Source of the DNA: Hydrogenophaga palleronii_A
GTDB lineage: Bacteria > Pseudomonadota > Gammaproteobacteria > Burkholderiales > Burkholderiaceae_C
Assembly (NCBI RefSeq): GCF_031457455.1
Contig: NZ_JAVDWU010000001.1
Location: 682,001-746,000 of the forward strand
DNA: 64,000 nt
Reading direction: 5' to 3'
Both the position numbers and the translations under genes were made by a program. The number at the start of each line of letters is the position of its first letter. Positions within the stretch are counted from its first letter, which is position 1. The notes beneath the pieces are model-generated. The model was not told where the DNA came from and did no database searches. It saw nothing but the letters and a program-made list of their open reading frames with translations. This document shows, piece after piece, positions 17,621 to 26,762 of the stretch.

Positions 17621-18163
17621 GTGCAAAAATCCAAGGCTGAGTCCGGTAGCGAGCGGGTGGGTGGTGTGCGCATCATCAAGAAGTACCCGAACCGGCGTCT
17701 CTACGATACAGACACCTCGTCTTACATCACCTTGGCTGAAGTGAAGGCGCTCGTGATGGACAACGAACCTTTCGTGGTCCGGGATGCCAAGTCCAACGAC
17801 GACCTGACCAGAAGCATTCTTTTGCAGATCATCCTGGAGGAAGAGACGGCAGGTGTTCCCATCTTCACCGAGCAGGTGCTGGCGAACATCATCCGCTTCT
17901 ATGGGCACGCCATGCAGGACTTCATGGGCTCGTATCTGGAAAAAAATGTGCAGATCTTCATGGACCTTCAGCACAAGATGACCGAGCAGTCCAGCGGCCT
18001 GAATCCGGAAGCCTGGAAACAGTTCATGAATGTACAGTCGCCGATGATGCAGGGCATGATGGGCACCTACCTGGAGCAGTCGCGCACCGCGTTCACCCAG
18101 ATGCAGGAACAGATGCAGAAGAACAGCGAGCAGATGCTGGCCGCGCTGGGGCTGAAGCGCTGA
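17621..18163 (+). CDS. phaR: Polyhydroxyalkanoate synthesis regulator PhaR
   Basis: PhaR is a DNA- and PHB-binding repressor that controls phasin and PHB synthesis. The family's N-terminal domain is clear: RIIKKYPNRRLYDTDTSSYITLAEVKALV, then a second PHB-accumulation regulatory segment around FTEQVLANIIRFYGHAMQDFMGSYLEKN, and a Met/Gln-rich helical tail with QMQEQMQKNSEQM. I take GTG at 17621 as the start (180 residues) because it lies close ahead of the conserved domain and has an AGAAAG sequence upstream. ATG codons at 17561 and 17504 stay in frame and remain possible. It lies between tRNA-Val and rimO. Confidence 0.9.
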   Translation: MQKSKAESGSERVGGVRIIKKYPNRRLYDTDTSSYITLAEVKALVMDNEPFVVRDAKSNDDLTRSILLQIILEEETAGVPIFTEQVLANIIRFYGHAMQDFMGSYLEKNVQIFMDLQHKMTEQSSGLNPEAWKQFMNVQSPMMQGMMGTYLEQSRTAFTQMQEQMQKNSEQMLAALGLKR

Positions 18164-18198
18164 AAGTTCGATCCCAGGCGCTCGGGCGCTGGGTCTGA

Positions 18199-18204
18199 GA
18201 CAAT
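18199..18204 (+). promoter_or_regulatory. -10-like box just before rimO
   Basis: GACAAT ends six bases before the rimO ATG at 18211, with no Shine-Dalgarno sequence between them. This resembles the ispD and SUI1 starts and suggests a leaderless transcript. The call rests on the hexamer and its position only. Confidence 0.35.
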
Positions 18205-18210
18205 TGGGGC

Positions 18211-19596
18211 ATGTCCGAACCCGTTGCCCAGTCAGGGCCCTCATCGCCCAAAGTCGGTTTTGTCAGCCTGGGTTGCCCAAAGGCACTCACCGACTCCGAA
18301 CTCATCCTCACGCAACTCAGCGCTGAGGGCTACCAGACCTCCAAGACCTTTGCCGGTGCCGATCTGGTCATCGTCAATACCTGCGGCTTCATCGACGATG
18401 CTGTCCGCGAGAGCCTGGACACCATCGGTGAGGCGCTGGCCGCCAACGGCAAAGTCATTGTCACGGGATGCCTGGGTGCTCGCGAGGGCGAAAACGGCGG
18501 CAATCTGGTGCGGCAGATGCATCCCAGCGTGCTTGCTGTGACCGGCCCTCATGCCACCCACGAAGTGATGACGGCGGTGCACCAGCACTTGCCCAAGCCG
18601 CATGATCCGTTTGTCGACCTGGTGCCGGCGCAAGGCATCAAGCTCACCCCCCGGCACTACGCCTACCTCAAGATCAGTGAGGGATGCAATCACCGGTGCA
18701 CCTTCTGCATCATCCCTTCCATGCGGGGTGATCTCGTCAGCCGGCCGATCGGTGATGTGCTGACCGAAGCGCGCAAGCTATTTGATGCCGGCGTCAAGGA
18801 GCTGCTGGTGGTCAGCCAGGACACGTCGGCCTATGGCGTGGACGTGCAATATCGCACCGGGTTCTGGGATGGCCGGCCGGTGAAGACGCGGATGTTCGAC
18901 CTGGTTCGCGCCTTGGGAGAGTTGGCCAAGGGTTATGGCGCCTGGGTGCGGTTGCATTACGTCTATCCTTACCCACACGTCGACGACATCATTCCGCTCA
19001 TGGCGGAAGGGCTTTGCCTGCCGTACCTTGACGTGCCATTGCAACACAGCCACCCTGCCGTGCTCAAGCGCATGAAACGGCCTGCCAGTGGCGAAAGGAA
19101 TCTTGAGCGCATCGCGCGCTGGCGCGAGCTTTGCCCGGAGATCGTGGTGCGGAGCACCTTCATCGCAGGGTTTCCCGGCGAGACCGAGGAGGAGTTCCAG
19201 CACTTGCTGTCGTTTGTTGAAGAAGCCCGCATCGACCGCGCAGGCTGTTTTGCCTATTCGCCCGTTCAAGGCGCAGCGGCCAATGAACTGGCTGATCCCG
19301 TTCCTGCAGAAGTTCGTGAAGAACGCCGGGCGCGCTTCATGGCTGTCGCAGAGGCCGCTTCCATCAACAAGCTGCGTCAGCGGGTGGGTGCCACCATGCA
19401 GGTGCTGGTGGATTCGGCGCCAGGGCTGGGCAAGAAGGGCGGCGTGGGGCGCAGCTACGCCGATGCGCCAGAGATTGATGGTGTCGTGCGGCTTTTGCCG
19501 CCAGAGAAGATCAGCAAGACGCTGAAGGTGGGTGAGTTCACCAAGGCGCGTATCGTGGCTGCCGAGGGGCACGACTTGCTGGCGGTGCCGATTTGA
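18211..19596 (+). CDS. rimO: Ribosomal protein S12 methylthiotransferase
   Basis: RimO adds a methylthio group to the conserved Asp of ribosomal protein S12 using two iron-sulfur clusters and SAM. The 461-residue protein has the UPF0004 domain with VSLGCPKALTDSE, NTCGFID and VTGCLGAREG cysteines, the radical-SAM cluster CNHRCTFC (Cys159, 163, 166) followed by IIPSMRG, which separates RimO from MiaB, and a C-terminal TRAM domain. The start is ATG 18211. It is followed by 160 bases that hold the minus-strand terminator of tRNA-Leu. Confidence 0.96.
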   Translation: MSEPVAQSGPSSPKVGFVSLGCPKALTDSELILTQLSAEGYQTSKTFAGADLVIVNTCGFIDDAVRESLDTIGEALAANGKVIVTGCLGAREGENGGNLVRQMHPSVLAVTGPHATHEVMTAVHQHLPKPHDPFVDLVPAQGIKLTPRHYAYLKISEGCNHRCTFCIIPSMRGDLVSRPIGDVLTEARKLFDAGVKELLVVSQDTSAYGVDVQYRTGFWDGRPVKTRMFDLVRALGELAKGYGAWVRLHYVYPYPHVDDIIPLMAEGLCLPYLDVPLQHSHPAVLKRMKRPASGERNLERIARWRELCPEIVVRSTFIAGFPGETEEEFQHLLSFVEEARIDRAGCFAYSPVQGAAANELADPVPAEVREERRARFMAVAEAASINKLRQRVGATMQVLVDSAPGLGKKGGVGRSYADAPEIDGVVRLLPPEKISKTLKVGEFTKARIVAAEGHDLLAVPI

Positions 19597-19717
19597 AGCG
19601 CTCCGCGCTGCAAGGCAATGGCTGCATGGTGCAGCGAATTTTGAAGGGGGCAGTTGCGTCAGCGAAGGATGAGGCGCTTCCGCTGCTCGCCTTTTTGATT
19701 GCCGCTGTTGCCACAAC

Positions 19718-19754
19718 AAGAAAAGGCTTGCAAACGTTGTGTTTGCAAGCCTTT
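19718..19754 (-). terminator. Rho-independent terminator of tRNA-Leu
   Basis: A perfect 14-bp stem (19722-19735 with 19741-19754) and a five-base loop lie directly after the 3' end of tRNA-Leu on the minus strand. They are followed on that strand by TTTTCTTGTTG. The hairpin could also stop rimO readthrough on the plus strand. Confidence 0.82.
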
Positions 19755-19759
19755 ATGAT

Positions 19760-19844
<85 letters not shown>

Positions 19845-19861
19845 ATCTCAGGAAAACCAGA

Positions 19862-19867
19862 AGTATA
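19862..19867 (-). promoter_or_regulatory. -10 box of the tRNA-Leu promoter, overlapping the rnr promoter region
   Basis: On the minus strand TATACT ends 17 bases before the tRNA 5' end. On the plus strand the overlapping bases 19864-19869 read TATATC, a possible -10 for rnr, whose GTG start is at 19879. The two divergent promoters therefore appear to share or overlap their -10 region. Confidence 0.45.
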
Positions 19868-19878
19868 TCAGAGAAAAA

Positions 19879-22176
19879 GTGAACGAAAAAAACAGCCTGT
19901 TGGCAGAATTTGAAGGTGTCGTGTCCGGCCATCGTGACGGGCACGGTTTTGTGATTCGTGACGATGGACAGGCAGATATTTATCTGCCATCCAATGAAAT
20001 GCGAGCCGTCCTGCACAAGGACCGCGTCAAGGCACGGATCGTGCGCCTTGACAGAAAAGGGCGGCCTGAAGGCCGAGTGACCGAGATCGTGGAGCGCTCG
20101 GAGGCGCCGATCATCGGGCGCCTGCTGCAGGAAAGTGGTGTCTGGCTCGTAGCGCCGGAAGACAAGCGCTACGGGCAGGATGTCCTCATCCCGAAAGGCG
20201 CCACGGGCACCGCAAAGACCGGACAGGTTGTGGTGGTGGAACTCACCGAACCTCCTGCGCTTTTCGGGCAACCCGTGGGGCGGGTCAAGGAGGTGCTGGG
20301 TGAGATCGACGACCCCGGCATGGAGATCGAGATTGCGGTTCGGAAGTACGGTGTGCCTCACATATTTTCAGATCTGGCAATGGCCCAGGCCCGTGCTCTG
20401 CCAGACCACGTGCGCGCTGTCGATCACAAGAACCGCGTCGACCTGCGGGACGTCCCGTTGGTGACGATCGATGGTGAAGACGCCCGCGATTTTGACGATG
20501 CGGTGTACTGCGAACCCGCGAAAGTGGGCAGGGGCAAGGGCTGGCGGCTGCTGGTGGCCATCGCCGATGTGAGCCACTATGTGCAAACCGGCTCGGCCAT
20601 CGATGTGGATGCTTATGACCGGGCGACCTCGGTGTACTTCCCGCGCCGCGTCATTCCGATGCTGCCAGAGAAGCTGTCCAACGGTTTGTGTTCGCTCAAC
20701 CCCGGTGTAGAACGCCTGTGCATGGTGTGTGACATGCTGGTCAATGCCAAGGGTGAGGTTCACGCGTACCAGTTCTATCCTGCCGTGATGTTCAGTCATG
20801 CGCGGTTCACCTACACCGAAGTCGCGGCTATTCTCCAGAACACGCGAGGCCCGGAGGCCGCACAGCGCAAGGCATTGGTGCCTTACCTGTTGAACCTGCA
20901 TGACGTTTACCGCGCCTTGCTGGTGGCACGCCAGGCGCGGGGGGCAGTGGATTTTGAAACCACCGAGACCCAGATCGTCTGCGATGACGCGGGACGCATC
21001 GAGAAGATCATTCCACGCACCCGCAACGATGCCCACAAACTGATCGAAGAGGCCATGCTGGCGGCGAATGTGTGTTCGGCCGACTTCATCAGCCAGGGCA
21101 AGCAGGCAGGCCTGTTCCGTGTGCACGAAGGCCCGACGCCGGAGAAGCAGGAAATCCTTCGCAACTACCTCAAGGCCATGGGTGTGCCGCAGACCATCAG
21201 CGACAACCCGAAGCCTTCGGAGTTTCAGCTCATTGCCAATGCCACCAAGGATCGCCCGGAGGCTCAGCAGATTCACACAATGCTCCTGCGATCCATGCAG
21301 CAGGCCATTTACACGCCCGTCAACAGTGGGCACTTCGGGCTGGCTTTCGAGGCCTACACCCACTTCACCAGTCCGATCCGGCGCTACCCCGATCTCCTGG
21401 TTCATCGGGTCATAAAGGCCATCCTGAGTCAGCAGCGTTACCAACTGCCCCAATTGCCAACGCCCGGCGAGGCGCACGCCAAGCTCAGCAAGCGCCTGGC
21501 CAGCCGGGCCAAGCCCGCTGGCGACCAGCCTGCGAAGAAGCCGTCGGTGGACACGCTGGCCTGGCAGGCCGCTGGTCTGCATTGCAGCGCCAACGAGCGT
21601 CGCGCGGACGAAGCCAGTCGCGACGTGGAGGCCTGGCTGAAATGCAAGTACATGCGCGAACACCTGGGTGAGGAGTTCAGCGGTGTGGTCAGCTCGGTCA
21701 CCAGCTTCGGTCTCTTCGTCACGCTGGACGCCATGTATGTAGAAGGGTTGGTGCATATCACCGAACTGGGCGGCGAGTTCTTCCGTTTTGACGAAGCGCG
21801 TCAGGAACTGCGCGGAGAGCGAACCGGCATACGCTACGCCCTGGGATCTCGGGTCAACGTTCAGGTCAGCCGGGTGGACCTGGATGGACGGCGAATTGAC
21901 TTCCGGCTGGTTTCCGGTGATGACGATCTCGTGTTGCGAGCCATGCGCGACAAGGGTGGTGTGGCAGACGCTGGTGAAGCCAAGGGCAGGCAGGGCAAAC
22001 CGCGCCGCGCCAAAGGAGGAGGGGCATCCTCCCATTCGCCGGGTCGCCAGAACGAGCTTTCGGCGCCTTCAGCGAAGGAGCCTTTGCCGGCAAGTCGCAA
22101 GTCTTCTGGTGCAAAGAAGGCGGACCGGGGCACTGCGAGAAGCGCTTCTGGAAAGGCTCGAAAGAGTCGCAGGTGA
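19879..22176 (+). CDS. rnr: Ribonuclease R
   Basis: RNase R is a processive 3'-5' exoribonuclease that degrades structured RNA. The 765-residue protein has N-terminal cold-shock domains (FEGVVSGHRDGHGF start), the RNB catalytic core with metal-binding aspartates in GEDARDFDDAV (about 197-207), FTSPIRRYPDLLVHR, a C-terminal S1 domain (EFSGVVSSVTSFGLFV), and a basic Ser/Lys/Arg tail of about 75 residues. No ATG precedes the domain, so I use the GTG at 19879, which has a weak AGAG upstream. The stop overlaps the next gene's ATG (TGATG). Confidence 0.95.
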   Translation: MNEKNSLLAEFEGVVSGHRDGHGFVIRDDGQADIYLPSNEMRAVLHKDRVKARIVRLDRKGRPEGRVTEIVERSEAPIIGRLLQESGVWLVAPEDKRYGQDVLIPKGATGTAKTGQVVVVELTEPPALFGQPVGRVKEVLGEIDDPGMEIEIAVRKYGVPHIFSDLAMAQARALPDHVRAVDHKNRVDLRDVPLVTIDGEDARDFDDAVYCEPAKVGRGKGWRLLVAIADVSHYVQTGSAIDVDAYDRATSVYFPRRVIPMLPEKLSNGLCSLNPGVERLCMVCDMLVNAKGEVHAYQFYPAVMFSHARFTYTEVAAILQNTRGPEAAQRKALVPYLLNLHDVYRALLVARQARGAVDFETTETQIVCDDAGRIEKIIPRTRNDAHKLIEEAMLAANVCSADFISQGKQAGLFRVHEGPTPEKQEILRNYLKAMGVPQTISDNPKPSEFQLIANATKDRPEAQQIHTMLLRSMQQAIYTPVNSGHFGLAFEAYTHFTSPIRRYPDLLVHRVIKAILSQQRYQLPQLPTPGEAHAKLSKRLASRAKPAGDQPAKKPSVDTLAWQAAGLHCSANERRADEASRDVEAWLKCKYMREHLGEEFSGVVSSVTSFGLFVTLDAMYVEGLVHITELGGEFFRFDEARQELRGERTGIRYALGSRVNVQVSRVDLDGRRIDFRLVSGDDDLVLRAMRDKGGVADAGEAKGRQGKPRRAKGGGASSHSPGRQNELSAPSAKEPLPASRKSSGAKKADRGTARSASGKARKSRR

Positions 22177-23192
22177 TGGGTGGGGGCGTGAGCGACAGGA
22201 AGACAATGGGTGATACGTCGGCGCGGGCGCCTGCGAAGCGAACCGCTCGCGACGTCCGGTCGCCAGCTTCCGGGACACGCGAGGCCCCCAGGGTCGTCAA
22301 AGCGGGGAAAGCGGAGGCGACGAGCAAGCCAAAAGTGGTCAGCAGTTCCGGCGAGCGACCCTTGCGCATCGGCGTATCGGCGCGCTTGCTCTACCAGGTG
22401 CCACAGGAACTCGGTTTTCGGAACAAGTATCTGCAATACATCGAACAGTCGCTGGCGCACTGGATCATGGAGCATGGAGCCGTTGCCTTCATGGTGCCTG
22501 CCGTGGCCCACGACAGCAAGCACGCGGCCCGACACCTCAAGGTGGATCACGTGGTGCAGGAACTGGATGCGCTTGTCCTGCAAGGGGGCGCAGACGTGGC
22601 GCCACAGACCTACGGCCAGACCCCCATCGATGAACGATGGCAGGGTGATGTGGTGAGGGACAAATACGAGCTGTCCCTGTTGAGGACATTTCTCGCCCAG
22701 AAGAAGCCGGTGCTGGGCGTGTGCAGGGGGGCTCAACTGCTTAATGTGGCCTTTGGCGGTACGCTGTACCAGGACATTCCCACCCAATGCCCTGCAGCTC
22801 ATGCGCACGTCGACACAGAGCTCTACGATCAGCTCGAACACGACGTAACTTTCCTTCAGGGATCTGCCCTGACGAAGCTGTACCCCAAGTCCTCGCAATT
22901 GACCGTCACCAGCATTCACCATCAGGCAGTGGCCGAGCTCGGCAAAGGCATGGTGGTGGAGGCGGTGTCCACGCTGGATGGTCTGGTCGAGGCCATCCGA
23001 TGGACCGGCGATGCCTACGCGCGAGGCGTTCAATGGCACCCGGAATTCCATCATGGGCGGCATGCGCTGGCCGACAGCTCACCGATCATGCTCGACTTCC
23101 TGCAGGCATCACGGGCGGCAGCGCTGGTCCGCCTCGAAGCAGGGCGCGAGCCCGACCCGAGAGTGCCGCGTCCACCTTTGCGGCTTGCCTGA
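22176..23192 (+). CDS. Gamma-glutamyl-gamma-aminobutyrate hydrolase family protein (class I glutamine amidotransferase-like, peptidase C26)
   Basis: PuuD-like enzymes cleave gamma-glutamyl bonds in polyamine breakdown. The 338-residue protein has an N-terminal basic extension of about 60 residues with no clear fold, then the C26 domain: LVLQGGADVAPQ, the nucleophile in LGVCRGAQLLNVAFGG, SIHHQAV, and GVQWHPEF with the His-Glu pair. The ATG at 22176 overlaps the rnr TGA by one base; an in-frame GTG lies at 22173 and a further ATG at 22206. No polyamine genes are nearby, so the substrate is uncertain. The coupling to rnr is the contextual clue. Confidence 0.85.
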   Translation: MGGGVSDRKTMGDTSARAPAKRTARDVRSPASGTREAPRVVKAGKAEATSKPKVVSSSGERPLRIGVSARLLYQVPQELGFRNKYLQYIEQSLAHWIMEHGAVAFMVPAVAHDSKHAARHLKVDHVVQELDALVLQGGADVAPQTYGQTPIDERWQGDVVRDKYELSLLRTFLAQKKPVLGVCRGAQLLNVAFGGTLYQDIPTQCPAAHAHVDTELYDQLEHDVTFLQGSALTKLYPKSSQLTVTSIHHQAVAELGKGMVVEAVSTLDGLVEAIRWTGDAYARGVQWHPEFHHGRHALADSSPIMLDFLQASRAAALVRLEAGREPDPRVPRPPLRLA

Positions 23193-23347
23193 TGCCTGCC
23201 GTTTCTGGACGACACATCGAATCCGGCTTGTTGAAGCCTCATCCATTTTCCTGTCGAGAGCCGCGTTCGGTAAACTGCTGTGGTGGTGTTTGGCCGTGAT
23301 TCAGCCCGACTCGCCGTCCGACTGACCGAAATAAACCCTTCCATCGC

Positions 23348-23899
23348 ATGCGCATTGTTCTATTCCTGTTGGATACGCTGTTTTTCTTTCTGGTCGCGGC
23401 AGGATTGTTGCGGGCATGGATGAACCATTTGCGCGTCCCCATGTGGGCCCAGCCAGGTCGATTCGTGATGGCCGTGACAGACTGGCTGGTGGCTCCCGTG
23501 CGGCGCATCCTGCCCCGTGGGATGGCCCAGGGCCGCGTCGACTGGGGCAGCCTGATGGCTGTGGTGCTGATGGCACTGGCCTACGGCGGACTGTGGATCA
23601 TGCTGGCCACGGGTTTCAACACGGTGGCCGTGTCGCCGGCCGCTCTGGTGATGGCCATTCCCGTGCTTGCCTTCAAATTGGTGCTGCGCAGCCTGTTGCA
23701 GGGGCTGATGGTGCTTCTGCTGGTGTATGCGGTTCTGTCGTGGGTTCAGCCTCAGTCCCCGATTCTGGCGACCCTTGACCGCCTTTGCGGGCCGATCTTG
23801 CGCCCCGTGCGCCGAGTCATACCCACCATCGGAGGGGTGGATCTGTCCGTGCTCGTGCTGATCATCCTGCTGCAGGTGGGCTTGATGCTGATCGCCTGA
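23348..23899 (+). CDS. YggT family membrane protein
   Basis: This 183-residue integral membrane protein has a duplicated YggT arrangement: two copies of a helix pair with the W..P.R...P motif, first around VTDWLVAPVRRILP (44-57) and again around RLCGPILRPVRRVIP (145-159), each followed by hydrophobic helices. YggT proteins are linked to cell division, membrane organisation or osmotic stress; the molecular role is not settled. The 155 bases before it hold no further gene. It converges on the NAD(P)HX repair gene. Confidence 0.9.
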   Translation: MRIVLFLLDTLFFFLVAAGLLRAWMNHLRVPMWAQPGRFVMAVTDWLVAPVRRILPRGMAQGRVDWGSLMAVVLMALAYGGLWIMLATGFNTVAVSPAALVMAIPVLAFKLVLRSLLQGLMVLLLVYAVLSWVQPQSPILATLDRLCGPILRPVRRVIPTIGGVDLSVLVLIILLQVGLMLIA

Positions 23900-23924
23900 C
23901 TCGCTGCGCTCTCGTTGGTGAATC

Positions 23925-25526
23925 TCAGGAGAATGGGCGAACCCGCCGGGCCAACTCGCCTGCGGTGAGGATGGCCATCATGTCGCATGGATGGCCGGTT
24001 TCGGCCCAGCTGTCTGCCAGCTTGCCATGTTGAAACACGGCAGATGCAACCCTGTGTCTTGCATCGCCCTCCGGTGAACCTCCGGGAGCCGCAAGTGCGG
24101 CGCCAATCATGCCCGCCAGCACATCGCCCGTGCCTGCGGTGGCGAGACGTGCATTGCCAGAGGCATTGATCCAGGGTGTGTCTCCTGGCTGAGTCACGAT
24201 GGTGCCGGAACCCTTGAGCACGCAAATGGCGCCAAACCGATCGGCCAGTGTTTGGGCTGCAGCCAGGCGATCTCGCATCACCGACGCGGTGCTGGTTTCC
24301 ATCAACCTCGCTGCTTCGAGAGGGTGGGGTGTCAGGACGGTCGTCCATCCTTGTTGTGAACGCTGCGTCAGTTGCGCCTGCAGGGCCGGATCTTTTGCAA
24401 TCGCATTGAGGGCGTCGGCGTCAAGCACCAGGCGCCGTGATCTGGTCAGTACGGAAGGCAGAACGGCCGCCACCGCTTCGCCGCCGCCACATCCGCAAAC
24501 GACGGTGGCGCTGTCTGGCAAGTCAGATTCGAGCATGCGCTGTGGGGCGCGAAACATCAGTTCGGGCGAGTGGGGTTCGTAGCGGATTTCAGAACCCGGT
24601 GCCTCGCCCAGCAGACTCACAAACACCCGGCCGGCGCCGGCGTGCAAGGCAGCCGTTGCGGCGAGGATGGCCGCGCCCGTCATGCCGACGCCGCTGCCCG
24701 CGATCGATTGTCCTCCCAGTATCAAAACGTCGCCGAACTTCCCCTTGTGGCTCGAATGGGGCCTTCTGGCTTGCAACGTCGTGTGCGGCGCCTCTGCATA
24801 CAGCCTGGCCATGGGCGGTGTGTCTGGCTGCGGGACCGCTGACAAGTCGTCAAACCAGATCTTTCCCGACGCATCCCGCCCGTCATTTGTGAACAGGCCC
24901 GGCTTGAGTGTGAGCAGCGAGAGGGTGTATCTGGGTCCTGCCTGATGAGGCGTTGCAATTGATGGGTCGGCCAGCAAGGGTTGCAACTCACCGGTTTCCG
25001 CGTGCAGGCCGCTGGGAAGATCCACGCAAAGCACGGGGGACGAGGTATGGCGCAGGTGGCTCAGCGTCTTCGAAATCACGCCAGACAGAGGGCCGCTTGC
25101 GCCCATGCCGAGCAGTGCGTCGATGCCCAGGTCGAACTGTGCAGGGGGTTCAAGTTGAATCAACACGCCAGCCGTGCGCGCCGCTGCCAATGCGTTCTGT
25201 GCATCAGGCGGCAACACTTTGCTGAAGGCAGGGTCTGCGCTGCCATGGGTGGCGATCACGCGCACCCCGTTCCCTGTTGACTGCGCCCACTGGTGCAGGT
25301 GTGTCGCAGCCACCAGACCATCGCCGCCATTGTTGCCGGGGCCGCATGCCACCCAGATGCACCGGGCATGGGGTTGAACCGCGCGCGACAACTGAGCAAT
25401 GGCGAGGCCGGCTCGTGCCATGAGGGTGTGCGGCGGAAGGCGGCCTGCGGCGAGGTGTTCCCAATGCCGGGTGGATTCAAGGCCGTAGAGTGCCTCTTCC
25501 CGATCGAGGGCGACGCGCCGGATCAA
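23925..25526 (-). CDS. nnrDE: Bifunctional ADP-dependent NAD(P)H-hydrate dehydratase / NAD(P)H-hydrate epimerase
   Basis: This 533-residue enzyme repairs damaged NADHX and NADPHX. The N-terminal YjeF-N epimerase domain has GPGNNGGDGLVAA. The C-terminal ribokinase-like dehydratase carries KGSGTIVTQPG and NARLATAGTGDVLAGMIGA. The start is TTG at 25526, preceded at an ideal distance by GGGAGG, and no in-frame ATG is available upstream. The symbol reflects the fused activities (yjeF in E. coli). The minus-strand gene is divergent from rpsB across a 364-base gap. Confidence 0.94.
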   Translation of the reverse strand: MIRRVALDREEALYGLESTRHWEHLAAGRLPPHTLMARAGLAIAQLSRAVQPHARCIWVACGPGNNGGDGLVAATHLHQWAQSTGNGVRVIATHGSADPAFSKVLPPDAQNALAAARTAGVLIQLEPPAQFDLGIDALLGMGASGPLSGVISKTLSHLRHTSSPVLCVDLPSGLHAETGELQPLLADPSIATPHQAGPRYTLSLLTLKPGLFTNDGRDASGKIWFDDLSAVPQPDTPPMARLYAEAPHTTLQARRPHSSHKGKFGDVLILGGQSIAGSGVGMTGAAILAATAALHAGAGRVFVSLLGEAPGSEIRYEPHSPELMFRAPQRMLESDLPDSATVVCGCGGGEAVAAVLPSVLTRSRRLVLDADALNAIAKDPALQAQLTQRSQQGWTTVLTPHPLEAARLMETSTASVMRDRLAAAQTLADRFGAICVLKGSGTIVTQPGDTPWINASGNARLATAGTGDVLAGMIGAALAAPGGSPEGDARHRVASAVFQHGKLADSWAETGHPCDMMAILTAGELARRVRPFS

Positions 25527-25716
25527 CCTGGCCTCCCGTGAGACGGGGAAGTGAAGGCGTCGGGTGCAATGAGCAGGAGCGGGAAGTGCATGGAATGTCT
25601 GTCCGGCATCGACAAAAGGGCTGCTGATCCTGACAGCTTAGCCCGTCGCAGGCTCAACGCGTACTGCAGCCCGTCACGCCAGTCGACCATGACTGGGTAC
25701 GTGCCTGGGCAGCAGA

Positions 25717-25725
25717 TGCTATACT
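25717..25725 (+). promoter_or_regulatory. Extended -10 promoter of rpsB and its leader
   Basis: TGCTATACT is an extended -10 (TGn plus TATACT). Transcription should start near 25732, about 160 bases before the rpsB ATG at 25891. The remainder of the 364-base gap between nnrDE and rpsB holds no supported gene. S2 leader autoregulation is known in other bacteria; I cannot confirm the S2-binding fold by eye. Confidence 0.55.
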
Positions 25726-25890
25726 CGACTGGCTTTGCCTTGTGCAGCTGGCACTTTTTTGGTGCAGCACGAGGCCAGGCAAATCGCAAACCGGCCCAAC
25801 CGGGTGTCGCTTTCAGCGTCCAGACCAAGTGAGTGTGGATGCAAGGTGATCAGGGTCGGATTTAAGACTCAACCTCTGGAACGTTAATCT

Positions 25891-26646
25891 ATGTCTATCT
25901 CCATGCGCGAAATGCTGGAAGCTGGTGTGCATTTTGGCCACCAAACCCGCTTCTGGAACCCCAAGATGGCCCCGTACATTTTCGGCCATCGCAACAAGAT
26001 CCACATCGTCAACCTCGAAAAGACGCTGCCTTTGTTTGAAGAGGCTGCCAAATTCGTGCGTCAACTCTCCGCGAATCGCGGCACCATTTTGATGGTGGGC
26101 ACCAAGCGCCAGTCGCGCGACATCGTGGCCCAGGAAGCGCGTCGCGCGGGCGTGCCGTTTGTTGACCAGCGCTGGCTGGGTGGCATGCTGACCAACTTCA
26201 AGACGGTCAAAACCTCGATCAAGCGTCTGAAGGATATGCAAGCCCAGAAAGAAGGTGGCCTGGAAAGCATGACCAAGAAAGAGCAGCTGATGTTTGCTCG
26301 CGAGATGGAAAAGCTGGAGAAGGACATTGGCGGCATCCAGGATATGCCTGCATTGCCTGATGCGATCTTTGTCATCGACGTGGGTTTCCACAAAATTGCC
26401 GTGCTGGAAGCTCAAAAGCTGGGCATTCCTCTGGTTGGTGTGGTGGATACCAACCACTCGCCCGTCGGTATCGACTACGTCATCCCTGGCAACGATGACT
26501 CGGCACGTGCTGTGGCGCTGTATGCCCGTGGCATTGCCGATGCCATTCTCGAAGGCCGTGCCAATGCGGTGAATGACGTCGTCAAGGCGGTTTCAAAAGA
26601 AGGCAGCGACGAATTCGTCGAAGTCAAGGATGGCGCAGCGGCCTGA
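25891..26646 (+). CDS. rpsB: 30S ribosomal protein S2
   Basis: S2 is a late-assembling 30S subunit protein. The 251-residue sequence matches the family throughout: MREMLEAGVHFGHQTRFWNPKM near the start, the WLGGMLTNFKTV segment, and GIPLVGVVDTNHSP with IPGNDDSARAV. It is the first gene of the rpsB-tsf unit. A hairpin terminator between rpsB and tsf may lower tsf expression or act as an attenuator. Confidence 0.99.
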   Translation: MSISMREMLEAGVHFGHQTRFWNPKMAPYIFGHRNKIHIVNLEKTLPLFEEAAKFVRQLSANRGTILMVGTKRQSRDIVAQEARRAGVPFVDQRWLGGMLTNFKTVKTSIKRLKDMQAQKEGGLESMTKKEQLMFAREMEKLEKDIGGIQDMPALPDAIFVIDVGFHKIAVLEAQKLGIPLVGVVDTNHSPVGIDYVIPGNDDSARAVALYARGIADAILEGRANAVNDVVKAVSKEGSDEFVEVKDGAAA

Positions 26647-26666
26647 CTGCTGCCCGCGTGAGTCAG

Positions 26667-26690
26667 AGGGGCTCAAGTAGCCCCTTTTTC
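26667..26690 (+). terminator. Hairpin terminator or attenuator between rpsB and tsf
   Basis: AGGGGCT pairs with AGCCCCT (26667-26673 with 26679-26685) around a five-base loop, followed by TTTTTC. It lies 21 bases after the rpsB stop. Because tsf is normally cotranscribed with rpsB, partial termination is the likely role. Confidence 0.75.
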
Positions 26691-26762
26691 ACAAGTTTTA
26701 ACGAATCACATGACATGTCTGCCGTCGCTTCATCGCGTGAGGCAGATCAAGGAGAAATGAAG

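Noticed and set aside
20368..22035. A 555-codon open frame opposite rnr.
   Set aside because: Antisense shadow of RNase R, no motifs.
25551..25832. A 93-codon open frame between nnrDE and rpsB.
   Set aside because: It crosses the rpsB promoter, has no ribosome-binding site, and its composition is not protein-like.
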